From NCBI RefSeq assembly GCF_018336155.1, contig NZ_JAGYHF010000007.1, positions 248,001 through 312,000 on the forward strand: DNA of 64,000 nucleotides, written 5' to 3'. Shown piece after piece: positions 17,306 to 26,032 of this stretch. The notes under the pieces were generated by a model, which was not told the DNA's origin, did no database searches, and saw only the letters and a list, made by a program, of their open reading frames with translations. This DNA is from Pseudomonas rustica (GTDB lineage: Bacteria; Pseudomonadota; Gammaproteobacteria; Pseudomonadales; Pseudomonadaceae). The translations under genes and the position numbers were made by a program. Position 1 is the stretch's first letter. Each line of letters starts with the position of its first letter.

Positions 17306-19588
17306 ATGGAGTGGCTTGGTTTGCAGTTTGTTACCGAGCTGCCGGAGAGCGGGCAGGTCATTCTTAATTGCAGCCATAACCCGCTGCTGGTGCTGGTGGC
17401 CTATCTGGTCGCGTGCGCCGCCAGTTTTGCCACCCTCGACATGGCCGAACGCGTCGGTCACGCGGAAGAACCGCGTTCACAGCGACTATGGCGCTGGATC
17501 GGCGCGACCTGCCTGGCCGGCGGCATCTGGGCCATGCACTTCATCGGCATGCTTGCGTTTCAGGCACCGATCGACATCCAGTACGACCTGCCCATCACCC
17601 TGTTTTCCCTGCTCATCGCCCTGCTCGCCTCGTGGCTGGCCATGCACACCCTGAGCGAATCCCAGCCCAGTCTGGTGCTCTACCTGAAAACCGCGCTCGT
17701 CATCGGTCTGGGCATTGCCGGCATGCATTACGTCGGCATGGCGGCGATGCAATCGGCCGCCACCTCGTACTACGATCCTGGACTGTTCACCCTGTCAGTG
17801 GTGATCGCCATCGGCGCCAGTTTCGCCGCTCTGTGGGTGGCAGGCTATCTGCGCGAAGGCAGCGGTTTACTTCATCAAATACTCAAATACAGCGCCGCAC
17901 TGATCCTCGGCGCCGGCATTTTCAGCATGCATTTCACCGGGATGGCCGCCCTCAAGCTGATTTTGCCCGAGGCCAGCACGCCGACATTGACCGCCGAAAC
18001 CAGCCACCTGCAATTGGGCCTGACCGTGGCCCTGATCACCTTGCTGATTCTCGGCAGCGCGATCAGCGCCGCACTCGCCGATAAAAAACTGCAACACAAG
18101 GAGCATGACCTGCGCCGGGTCAACGCCCTGCTCAGCCAGCTCGACCAGGCGCGCATGTCGCTGCAGCAAGTGGCCAATTACGACGCGCTGACCAACCTGA
18201 TCAACCGCCGCGGTTTCAATCAGATCTTCGCCGAGAAGCTCAATCAGAAAGCCATCGAGGGCGGCATGCTCGCGGTGATGTTTCTCGACATCGACCACTT
18301 CAAACGCATCAACGACAGCCTCGGCCATGACGCCGGCGACGCGCTGTTGAAAGTCATCGCTGACCACATCAAAGGCTCGGTGCGCAGCCATGAAGACGTG
18401 GTCGCGCGGTTCGGTGGCGACGAGTTCTGCATCCTCATCGGCCTGCATGACCGCGAAGAAGCGCGCAGCATGGCCCAGCGCATCATGCAAAAAATGAAGG
18501 AGCCGATTGAGCTGGCCGGGCGGCGCATGGTGATGACCACCAGCATCGGCATCAGTCTGTTTCCGGACGACGGCACCACCTGCGAGGAACTGCTCAAGCA
18601 CGCCGATCTGGCGCTGTATCAATCCAAAGGTGCCGGGCGCAACGGCCTGCACTTTTTCAATTCCAACCTGAAAAACCGCGCGACCATGGAGTTGCAGCTC
18701 GAAGAAGAACTGCGTCATGCCCTGCGCGAAGAAAATGGTTTGATGCTGTATTACCAGCCGATCTTCGAACTGAAAACCGGCAAGGTCACCAAGCTCGAAG
18801 CGTTGATCCGCTGGCAGCACCCGGTCAACGGCCTGCTGACGCCGGATCGTTTTATCAGCATCGCCGAAAACAATGGCCTGATCGCCGAACTGGACAACTG
18901 GGTGCTGCGTCGCGCCTGCAAGGATTTGGGAGAACTGTCGCGCCACGGCTGCGATGAATTGAAAATCGCCTGGAACTGCTCGCCGCTGAACCTTGGCCGC
19001 GAAGAACTGGCTGACGAAATCGAAAACGCCTTACGCACCGCCGGGGTCGCGCCGGAACGGCTGGAGCTGGAAGTCACCGAGAATGCGCTGATGGGCAATA
19101 TCGCCAACACCCTGGTGCTGCTGCGGCAGATCCGCGCCCTCGGTGTGTCGCTGTCGATCGATGACTTCGGCACCGGTTATTCGTCGCTGGCCTACCTCAA
19201 GCGTCTGCCGCTGAATACGCTGAAAATCGATCGCTCGTTCATCATCGACATTCCCAATGCCACGGCGGACATGGAAATCGTCCAGGCGATCATCGTCATG
19301 GCGCACACCCTGCATTTGCAGGTGGTCACCGAAGGCGTCGAAACCCTGGAGCAGTACGAATTTCTCGAACGCTCGGGCTGCGATTTCATTCAGGGTTACC
19401 TGCTCAGTCGCCCGGTGCCGCTCGACGAATTACGCCCGGTGCTGGAAGAAATCAATCAGCGCAAACAGTCCCATGCGGTCAATCCGTTGATTCTGGCGCG
19501 CGGTACATTTGCACCAGCGTTGCTGGATCCTTCGCCAAAAAGCCCTGCGCCCCATGCAGGCGCATCAATTGTGCGGCCAATCCGCTGA
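17306..19588 (+). CDS. MHYT-GGDEF-EAL cyclic-di-GMP protein (MucR/NbdA-like)
   Basis: A 760-residue inner-membrane protein for c-di-GMP turnover. Seven or so N-terminal helices carry three MHYT motifs (MHFIGM at about 77, MHYVGM at 140, MHFTGM at 208), proposed to sense a gas through copper. Then come a GGDEF domain with intact RFGGDEF (about 368) and an EAL domain with intact KLEALIRWQ (about 496), so both synthesis and hydrolysis are possible. The usual RxxD inhibitory site before GGDEF is not evident (SHED at its place). P. aeruginosa MucR and NbdA share this architecture. The last 37 codons are antisense to the 3' end of the next gene. Confidence 0.93.
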   Translation: MEWLGLQFVTELPESGQVILNCSHNPLLVLVAYLVACAASFATLDMAERVGHAEEPRSQRLWRWIGATCLAGGIWAMHFIGMLAFQAPIDIQYDLPITLFSLLIALLASWLAMHTLSESQPSLVLYLKTALVIGLGIAGMHYVGMAAMQSAATSYYDPGLFTLSVVIAIGASFAALWVAGYLREGSGLLHQILKYSAALILGAGIFSMHFTGMAALKLILPEASTPTLTAETSHLQLGLTVALITLLILGSAISAALADKKLQHKEHDLRRVNALLSQLDQARMSLQQVANYDALTNLINRRGFNQIFAEKLNQKAIEGGMLAVMFLDIDHFKRINDSLGHDAGDALLKVIADHIKGSVRSHEDVVARFGGDEFCILIGLHDREEARSMAQRIMQKMKEPIELAGRRMVMTTSIGISLFPDDGTTCEELLKHADLALYQSKGAGRNGLHFFNSNLKNRATMELQLEEELRHALREENGLMLYYQPIFELKTGKVTKLEALIRWQHPVNGLLTPDRFISIAENNGLIAELDNWVLRRACKDLGELSRHGCDELKIAWNCSPLNLGREELADEIENALRTAGVAPERLELEVTENALMGNIANTLVLLRQIRALGVSLSIDDFGTGYSSLAYLKRLPLNTLKIDRSFIIDIPNATADMEIVQAIIVMAHTLHLQVVTEGVETLEQYEFLERSGCDFIQGYLLSRPVPLDELRPVLEEINQRKQSHAVNPLILARGTFAPALLDPSPKSPAPHAGASIVRPIR

Positions 19589-20375
19589 TCGGCGTGGCCG
19601 AGCCCTGTTCGCGAGAAAACTTCACCGCGGTGTCGAGATCCTTGAGCAGCGTGCGCACGTGCCATTTGATCGGCTCGAAACGGCTTTCGGCCATTTGCGG
19701 GGCGAGGATCTGCAACGGTTTCGAATCGGCAAAACCGCCGGCCAATGCTTCGGCGATCAGGCTGGCATCGACCCCGGCTTTTTCCGCCAGCGCCACCACT
19801 TCAGCAATTACCAATGCATTACAAGCGACGATCATTTGATTGCAGGCCTTGGTCACCTGACCGGCGCCAACGCCGCCCATGTGCGTAACGCGCTGACCGA
19901 GATTGAGCAGCACCGGGCGCACTCGCTGAAGATCCGCCGCTTCACCACCGACCATAATTGCCAGACTGCCGGCCTCGGCACCGACCACACCACCGGACAC
20001 CGGTGAGTCCAGCCAGGACATGCCGGTTTTCTGCGCCAATTCAGCGGCCATCTCGCGCGTCGCGGTCGGTTCCAGGCTGGAAAAATCCACCAGCAACTGA
20101 CCGCTCTTGCCACCCTCAGCGACACCGCCCGCGCCGAACACCACCTCGCGCACCACCGCCGTATCAGCCAGGCACAGCATCACCACGTCGGCGTGTGCGC
20201 ACAGTTCAGCCGGGGTCGCCACTTGCCGGGCGCCGGCCTCAACCAGTGGCGCGCATTTGTCCGGGTTGCGGTTCCACACGCTCAGCGGGTAACCGGCGGC
20301 CAGCAAGCGGCGGCACATCGGCAAGCCCATCAGACCGATTCCGGCGAACCCCAACGAAGGTAGCGTTGACATCAT
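19479..20375 (-). CDS. 3-hydroxyisobutyrate dehydrogenase-like NAD(P) oxidoreductase
   Basis: Beta-hydroxyacid dehydrogenase family enzyme of 298 residues. The N-terminal Rossmann motif is GFAGIGLMGLPMCRRLL, followed by substrate-site DSPVSGGVVGAEAGSLAI (about 120) and the catalytic lysine region GAGQVTKACNQM (about 170). These features fit the group of 3-hydroxyisobutyrate, tartronate-semialdehyde (2-hydroxy-3-oxopropionate) and glyoxylate reductases; the exact substrate is unclear. The gene is convergent with, and overlaps by 110 bp, the c-di-GMP gene. Confidence 0.88.
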   Translation of the reverse strand: MMSTLPSLGFAGIGLMGLPMCRRLLAAGYPLSVWNRNPDKCAPLVEAGARQVATPAELCAHADVVMLCLADTAVVREVVFGAGGVAEGGKSGQLLVDFSSLEPTATREMAAELAQKTGMSWLDSPVSGGVVGAEAGSLAIMVGGEAADLQRVRPVLLNLGQRVTHMGGVGAGQVTKACNQMIVACNALVIAEVVALAEKAGVDASLIAEALAGGFADSKPLQILAPQMAESRFEPIKWHVRTLLKDLDTAVKFSREQGSATPISGLAAQLMRLHGAQGFLAKDPATLVQMYRAPESTD

Positions 20376-20571
20376 TTAGCCTCCTTTTGATTAAAGATCG
20401 CCGAATAATGGCCGATTCATCAGCGATCAGGAAAGGATTCCCCCGAGCGACCGTCAGGCCAAGTCCCTGACGCCCGGGCCAAATTCGCGCAAACAAGACG
20501 CGAGCTCTTATTCCGTGAGGTTCGCTGACATTGGTCTGCGAACCAACCCAGTACCAGGTAAATGGCGCCCA

Positions 20572-22773
20572 ATGACTTCTAAAAACAATACCGCCACCGC
20601 GGTCTCCGATCTGAATCCGAGCCCCGCCGCCAACAGCCCGTCATCGCCCAAACCGCTGGTTCCCTCGCGCCCGCTGTCAACCCAGCAATACCTGTACTTC
20701 ACCGAAACCAATACCGACCGCATCCTCGACAACCTCGACGGTCTGCGCGACATGGTGTTCCCGCGCCCGCCGCACCTGGAAGGCGATAACGAACAGCACA
20801 ACGATCAGGAATTCCCGTCGGTGTGCCTGATCGGCCTCGGTCGCTGCGGCTCGAACATCGCCCTCGACGTGGCGGAGCTGGTGTACAACGCGCGCAAGTT
20901 TTACCTCAACGAATTCAACAACGAAGATCGCCCGTCGAATGACCGACGCGCCACCGAAAAAGGCTACAGCCCGGCGCAGTGGATCAAGAACAACCTGCGC
21001 ATCGGCAACAGCAAAGCGAGCAAACCGGTGTTTCTGGTCGAGCCGCTGGTGATGCTCGGCGACCTCGACAAGGACATCGCCGGGCGCATTCGTTTCTCGC
21101 GCAAGGGCGAAAAAAGCGGCTTCCTGCGCGACTACAGCAAAATGAAGATCATGGACTTGTCCGAAGTCCACGCCGGTGGCGCCGGTAACGCGCCGATCCT
21201 CGGCCAGTACCTGGCGAAGATCATCCTCAACAAGGACACCCAGCGTTTCTCCAGCCCTGACTGGAAAATGATCCACTCGTACCTGATCGACAGCTGCGGC
21301 ATCAAAGCCAACCAGTCACGTCTGTATTTCTCGATTTTCAGTGCCGGCGGCGGTACCGGTTCCGGCATGGCTTCGGAATTCGGTCTGGCCCAGCAGCACT
21401 CGTACATGAACAAGACGTTCGACACCAAACCGATGGACGAGCATGACGGCAAAAGCGGTCATTCGTTCGTGTTCGAACCGATCTTCACCAGCGGCATCTG
21501 CGTGCTGCCGAATATTTCCGATCACCGCAGCGAAATGTCCGAGGCGCTGCACATCAACGCCGGACGCCTGCTGTGCAAATACCTTTCGGAAGAATGGGAT
21601 TTCTCCTACAACTTCGCCAACGAAGACAGCAGCGAAGCCAGCGTCATGGGCCGTATCCGCCCATGGAACGCGATGATGCTGATCTCCAACGACATCATGC
21701 GTTACGCCGAAGAGAGCGATGACGGCAACATCCAGAACATTGATGTCAATGCGATGGAAAAGCACGCCAACCAATACATCTCGCAGCAAATCTTCAACAT
21801 TCTGACGGCGCAGGCGGTGACGACTGACTACGATCAGAACTATTTCCGCCGCGCCGGCATCGACATCGGTGAGACCATTCGCCTGGATGCCAACGACCTG
21901 TTCATGAGTCTGGCCGGCCCGGTGGCGATTGCCTACGCCGAATCGGTGGTGCCGGAAACTCCGCCGCCGAGCAGCGACAAATTCAAGGTGTTCGATAAAG
22001 AGCCGCAGCGCCTGAACATCGACGATCTGTTCTTCCGCTCGATCGACCTGCCGCACTTCAACAAGGTCACGCAAGCGATCGAAGGCATCAGCCTGCTGCC
22101 GATTGAATCCAAGCGTTATCGCGCTTCGCTGGAGCAGTACAAGAATTCCGGCTACGACGCCGCCGCGTTGCACGACCTGCACTTCTTCAAGAACTGCTCG
22201 TCGGTGGTCTCGATCGTTTCGCTGCCCAAGGATTACAAGCTGTCGTACATGGATCTGAACCGGTTGAAGACTCACCTCAACAGCCTGTTCCCCAACACCA
22301 CGCTCAAGCGTTATGCGCTGGTGATCGGCGCCTCGGCCAACCTGTCGCTGACCACATTGATTGCGAAGAGCCCGTGCCTGTCGGACGACTTCCTGACCTT
22401 GATCGTCGCGTTCATCAAACGCTGCTTCGCCAAGACGCCGTACCGTTTCGATGAGACGCTGGACAACTCGATCCTCGACTTCATCATTAATGAAGAATTC
22501 GACGAAGATCGCATCGACGATTTGCTAAACGAATTCGAGAACCCGGCGAAGATCCTCGACACCAACTGGTACGCGATCAAACCGATGTACGAGAAGAAGT
22601 ACCGCGAGCTGATCAACGACAAAGACAAGTTTGTTTCGATCAATGACATTCGGTTGTCGCGCGATTGTGTGAAGAAGTCGATCAAGTATTTGCGCGAGAT
22701 TTATCGTCACCGGATTGGAAAGACCAAGGTTATTTCGCTGAATAACCATACCGGGAAGTCTTTCTCGGTCTGA
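20572..22773 (+). CDS. Tubulin/FtsZ-superfamily GTPase-like protein
   Basis: A 733-residue cytoplasmic protein with the hallmarks of a tubulin-type GTPase: CLIGLGRCGSNIALDV (about residue 85) resembles the first nucleotide loop, and SAGGGTGSGMASEFG (about 256) is the tubulin/FtsZ signature loop. A later IRLDANDLFMSLAGP (about 436) sits where an acidic T7-like catalytic loop could lie. The first 70 residues are Ser/Pro/Asn-rich and probably disordered; the C-terminal 300 residues match nothing I know. It is about twice the size of FtsZ and closest in concept to the tubulin-like (FtsZl) families. I prefer the ATG at 20572 to the GTG at 20515. It is not in a division cluster and appears monocistronic. 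Confidence 0.8.
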   Translation: MTSKNNTATAVSDLNPSPAANSPSSPKPLVPSRPLSTQQYLYFTETNTDRILDNLDGLRDMVFPRPPHLEGDNEQHNDQEFPSVCLIGLGRCGSNIALDVAELVYNARKFYLNEFNNEDRPSNDRRATEKGYSPAQWIKNNLRIGNSKASKPVFLVEPLVMLGDLDKDIAGRIRFSRKGEKSGFLRDYSKMKIMDLSEVHAGGAGNAPILGQYLAKIILNKDTQRFSSPDWKMIHSYLIDSCGIKANQSRLYFSIFSAGGGTGSGMASEFGLAQQHSYMNKTFDTKPMDEHDGKSGHSFVFEPIFTSGICVLPNISDHRSEMSEALHINAGRLLCKYLSEEWDFSYNFANEDSSEASVMGRIRPWNAMMLISNDIMRYAEESDDGNIQNIDVNAMEKHANQYISQQIFNILTAQAVTTDYDQNYFRRAGIDIGETIRLDANDLFMSLAGPVAIAYAESVVPETPPPSSDKFKVFDKEPQRLNIDDLFFRSIDLPHFNKVTQAIEGISLLPIESKRYRASLEQYKNSGYDAAALHDLHFFKNCSSVVSIVSLPKDYKLSYMDLNRLKTHLNSLFPNTTLKRYALVIGASANLSLTTLIAKSPCLSDDFLTLIVAFIKRCFAKTPYRFDETLDNSILDFIINEEFDEDRIDDLLNEFENPAKILDTNWYAIKPMYEKKYRELINDKDKFVSINDIRLSRDCVKKSIKYLREIYRHRIGKTKVISLNNHTGKSFSV

Positions 22774-23076
22774 TCCGGAACCGAGGCGCCCCATTCGCGA
22801 GCAAGCCCGCTCCCACAGGTTTTGTGGTGTTCACAATATTTGTGTTCACTCGGACACTGTGGGAGCGGGCTTGCTCGCGAAGAGGCCCTCAAATTCACTG
22901 AATATTTCAGCCATTCCAACATCCAGAAACAATTAAGCAGCCCAAAGGCTGCTCTCTCAACTGTTCCCATTACGTTTACGTCACCGTGATGCCACCCTCG
23001 CTTGTGGCCTTTCTTCACGGCAACGTGCCATCACGCTACTCCGCTACACACTTTTCGCCGACCAGCGGACGCACCA
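22774..23076. other. Convergent gap with REP and terminator
   Basis: Between two convergent genes. It holds a TTCGCGAGCAAGC REP pair at 22794-22882 (arms spaced by about 40 bp) and a GCAGCCcaaaGGCTGC hairpin (22938-22953). The hairpin has a T-rich tail (TTAATTGTTTC) in the minus direction, fitting a terminator for the DUF2288 gene. No gene is visible. Confidence 0.65.
22794..22882. repeat. REP pair (TTCGCGAGCAAGC family)
   Basis: Perfectly paired arms TTCGCGAGCAAGCCCGCTCC and GGAGCGGGCTTGCTCGCGAA downstream of the tubulin-like gene. Confidence 0.88.
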
Positions 23077-23397
23077 TCAAGGTGCAACGTCGGCAGAACC
23101 CGCCCTTTCCTGGATCAGAATCCACGGCGAAACCACCACTGCCCACAGCTGCGGATCGCGTTCGAAAAGATCCAGCGCCCGCGTTTCAGACAGCTTGGCG
23201 AGTCTGTCTTCGGCCAGCCAGGCGGCGACTTTCTCGCCTTCATCCGACGCCACGGCCTCGGCGGCAGCGATCAGATCCAGCGCCGGTTCGACCCACAATA
23301 GGGCACCCTTGGCGAAGAACGGCTCCAACTCTTTCCAGGTAATAGATGCGGTTTCACCAAGCAGCTTGGCATAGAGGGTGCTAGGTTCTTGATTCAT
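23077..23397 (-). CDS. DUF2288 family protein
   Basis: A 106-residue soluble protein (MNQEPSTLYAKLLGETASI...). The central segment WKELEPFFAKGALLWVEP and the closing DPQLWAVVVSPWILIQE fit the DUF2288 family, whose function is unknown. I start at the ATG at 23397; 45 open codons further upstream look noncoding. It is divergent from braC across a 353-bp gap. Confidence 0.8.
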   Translation of the reverse strand: MNQEPSTLYAKLLGETASITWKELEPFFAKGALLWVEPALDLIAAAEAVASDEGEKVAAWLAEDRLAKLSETRALDLFERDPQLWAVVVSPWILIQERAGSADVAP

Positions 23398-23750
23398 GGG
23401 AACTGTCCGGAAAAGAAATCGACGCGAATAATAACGTCGGTGATCCGCCAGCAAAACCCGGTTGCAAAAGGCTGTACCGAACGAAAAGAGCAGGAAAGCC
23501 AAGGAATGCTGTTGATTGGGGCATAACCCCACGAACGCCCCGCCGCAATTCTGTCTTTTTCATTCAAAAAAGCGACACCCTCAGGTTTTGCCCCTCGGCG
23601 CCCGCTTCCCAGGCTAACAACCGGCGCTCTACACTGTACCGGTACAGTTGCCGGGGGCATTTCCGGAGGGTATCGCAAAGATATCTGACCCGGTTCTGCT
23701 GCTACGGCGCCAGAACTCAAAAAAAAATACAACAGTAAGAGTGGAGCACT
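23398..23750. promoter_or_regulatory. braC upstream region with a perfect palindrome
   Basis: The 353-bp divergent gap contains the 14-bp perfect palindrome CTGTACCGGTACAG (23634-23647), about 104 bp before braC, which could bind a dimeric regulator. Nothing else is recognisable apart from the A-rich stretch and the GAG Shine-Dalgarno just before braC. No regulator can be named from sequence alone. Confidence 0.45.
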
Positions 23751-24878
23751 ATGACTAAGGCTACTAAGCAGATTTCCAAACTGTTTGCCGCAATGGTTCT
23801 GGCCGGGGTTGCCAGCCATTCGTTCGCAGCTGACACCATCAAAATCGGTATCGCCGGCCCTAAGACCGGTCCAGTAGCCCAATACGGCGACATGCAGTTC
23901 AGTGGCGCGAAAATGGCCATCGAACAAATCAACGCCAAGGGCGGCGTCGACGGCAAGAAACTCGAAGCCGTTGAATACGACGATGCCTGCGATCCGAAAC
24001 AAGCAGTAGCGGTAGCGAACAAGGTCGTCAACGACGGCGTCAAGTTCGTGGTCGGTCACCTGTGCTCCAGCTCCACTCAACCGGCTTCGGACATCTACGA
24101 AGACGAAGGCGTGATCATGATCACCCCGGCTGCCACCAGCCCGGACATCACCGCCCGTGGTTACAAAATGGTCTTCCGTACCATCGGTCTGGACAGCGCC
24201 CAGGGCCCTGCCGCCGGTAACTACATTGCCGATCACGTCAAACCGAAAATCGTTGCTGTGCTACACGACAAGCAGCAATACGGTGAAGGCATCGCCACCG
24301 CCGTCAAATCGACCCTTGAGAAGAAAGGCGTGAAAGTTGCTGTGTTCGAAGGCGTCAACGCCGGCGACAAGGACTTCTCCTCGATCATCGCCAAGCTCAA
24401 GCAAGCCAACGTCGACTTCGTTTACTACGGCGGCTACCACCCGGAGCTGGGCCTGATCCTGCGTCAATCGGCTGAAAAAGGCCTGAAAGCCAAGTTCATG
24501 GGTCCGGAAGGCGTGGGTAACGACTCGATTTCGCAGATCGCCAAAGACGCTTCCGAAGGTCTGCTGGTAACCCTGCCGAAATCCTTCGACCAGGATCCGG
24601 CCAACATCGCCCTGGCTGATGCATTCAAAGCGAAGAAAGAAGATCCGAGCGGCCCGTTCGTGTTCCCTTCCTACTCGGCTGTTGAAGTGATTGCCGGCGG
24701 TATCACCGCTGCCAAGAGCGAAGACCCGGCCAAAGTGGCTGAAGCCATTCACGCTGGCACCTTCAAAACCCCGACTGGCGACCTGAGCTTCGACGCCAAG
24801 GGCGACCTGAAGGACTTCAAATTTGTGGTTTACGAGTGGCACTTCGGCAAACCAAAAACTGAAGTATCCCCTCAGTAA
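23751..24878 (+). CDS. braC: Branched-chain amino-acid-binding protein BraC
   Basis: Periplasmic binding protein of the high-affinity Leu/Ile/Val(/Ala/Thr) ABC transporter. It has 375 residues with a Sec signal peptide (cleavage after SHSFA, about residue 26), then IKIGIAGPKTGPVAQYGDM, the typical LivK/BraC start. Two cysteines (DACDPKQ and GHLCSSS) can form the family disulfide. It is followed by a terminator-like hairpin and then braDEFG, so BraC can be made in excess over the membrane parts, as usual for binding proteins. Confidence 0.96.
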   Translation: MTKATKQISKLFAAMVLAGVASHSFAADTIKIGIAGPKTGPVAQYGDMQFSGAKMAIEQINAKGGVDGKKLEAVEYDDACDPKQAVAVANKVVNDGVKFVVGHLCSSSTQPASDIYEDEGVIMITPAATSPDITARGYKMVFRTIGLDSAQGPAAGNYIADHVKPKIVAVLHDKQQYGEGIATAVKSTLEKKGVKVAVFEGVNAGDKDFSSIIAKLKQANVDFVYYGGYHPELGLILRQSAEKGLKAKFMGPEGVGNDSISQIAKDASEGLLVTLPKSFDQDPANIALADAFKAKKEDPSGPFVFPSYSAVEVIAGGITAAKSEDPAKVAEAIHAGTFKTPTGDLSFDAKGDLKDFKFVVYEWHFGKPKTEVSPQ

Positions 24879-24902
24879 GGCGCTGCCTGACTGACTGCCA
24901 AT

Positions 24903-24933
24903 AAAGCCCACGGCGTGCCGTGGGCTTTGTTTT
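24903..24933 (+). terminator. Hairpin between braC and braD
   Basis: AAAGCCCACGG and CCGTGGGCTTT pair around CGTG and are followed by GTTTT. It lies 25 bp after braC and 175 bp before braD, probably a partial terminator that lowers braDEFG expression relative to braC. Confidence 0.85.
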
Positions 24934-25108
24934 ACGAATGTATGGGCCGCGCTGGCGTGATCCGCCAGTCTCCCCACCTGAAAATCTCAAAACCGTCATC
25001 AGCGGTTCGCTGGCAAAACCCGGATTCGAAGTGGATATAGATCCACGGGGCCGGGCGGGAAAATGACTCCACCAGTGAAATGCGTATCAGGTTTTTAGGA
25101 GCGTTGTA

Positions 25109-26032
25109 ATGCCTGACCTCTATCACTTCTTCCAGCAGCTGGTTAATGGTCTGACCATTGGCAGCACGTATGCCCTGATTGCCATCGGCTATACGATGGT
25201 TTACGGCATCATTGGAATGATCAACTTCGCCCACGGCGAGGTGTACATGATCGGTTCCTACGTGGCGTTCATCGCCATCGCCGGGCTGGCCATGATGGGA
25301 ATCGACAACGTCCCGCTGTTGATGACCGCGGCCTTCATTGCGAGCATCGTTGTCACCAGTTCCTACGGTTACAGCATCGAACGGATCGCCTACCGCCCCC
25401 TGCGCGGCAGCAACCGTCTGATCCCGCTGATTTCCGCCATCGGTATGTCGATCTTCCTGCAGAACACGGTTCTGCTGGCGCAAGACTCCAAGGACAAATC
25501 CATCCCCAACCTGATCCCCGGGAACATTTCCTTCGGGCCAGGTGGCGCACATGAAGTGCTGATTTCCTACATGCAAATCGTGGTGTTCGTGGTGACGCTG
25601 ATCGCCATGCTCGGCCTGACGCTGTTCATCTCCCGTTCTCGCCTGGGTCGCGCCTGCCGCGCCTGCGCCGAAGACATCAAGATGGCCAACCTGCTCGGCA
25701 TCAACACCAACAACATCATCGCCCTGACCTTCGTCATTGGTGCTGCGCTGGCGGCCATCGCGGCCGTGCTGCTGAGCATGCAATATGGCGTGATCAACCC
25801 GAACGCCGGTTTCCTCGTCGGCCTCAAAGCCTTCACCGCAGCAGTACTCGGCGGCATCGGCAGCATCCCCGGCGCCATGCTCGGCGGGTTGGTGCTTGGG
25901 GTGGCGGAAGCGTTTGGCGCCGATATCTTCGGCGACCAATACAAGGACGTCGTGGCTTTCGGCTTGTTGGTTCTGGTGCTGTTGTTCCGTCCGACCGGCA
26001 TTCTGGGCCGTCCGGAGGTTGAGAAAGTATGA
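25109..26032 (+). CDS. braD: Branched-chain amino-acid permease BraD (LivH)
   Basis: First inner-membrane subunit of the transporter, 307 residues with about eight hydrophobic helices. LivH marks are LTIGSTYALIAIGYTMVYG near the N terminus, GMINFAHGEVYMIG, and the EAA-like cytoplasmic loop around SRLGRACRACAEDIKMANL. AGGAG stands about 8 nt before the ATG. It overlaps braE by 4 nt, indicating coupled translation. Confidence 0.96.
   Translation: MPDLYHFFQQLVNGLTIGSTYALIAIGYTMVYGIIGMINFAHGEVYMIGSYVAFIAIAGLAMMGIDNVPLLMTAAFIASIVVTSSYGYSIERIAYRPLRGSNRLIPLISAIGMSIFLQNTVLLAQDSKDKSIPNLIPGNISFGPGGAHEVLISYMQIVVFVVTLIAMLGLTLFISRSRLGRACRACAEDIKMANLLGINTNNIIALTFVIGAALAAIAAVLLSMQYGVINPNAGFLVGLKAFTAAVLGGIGSIPGAMLGGLVLGVAEAFGADIFGDQYKDVVAFGLLVLVLLFRPTGILGRPEVEKV

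Noticed and set aside
20515..20571. GTG start at 20515 for the tubulin-like gene
   Set aside because: The extra 19 residues do not look conserved and no better ribosome site is seen; the ATG at 20572 is simpler, though the GTG cannot be excluded.
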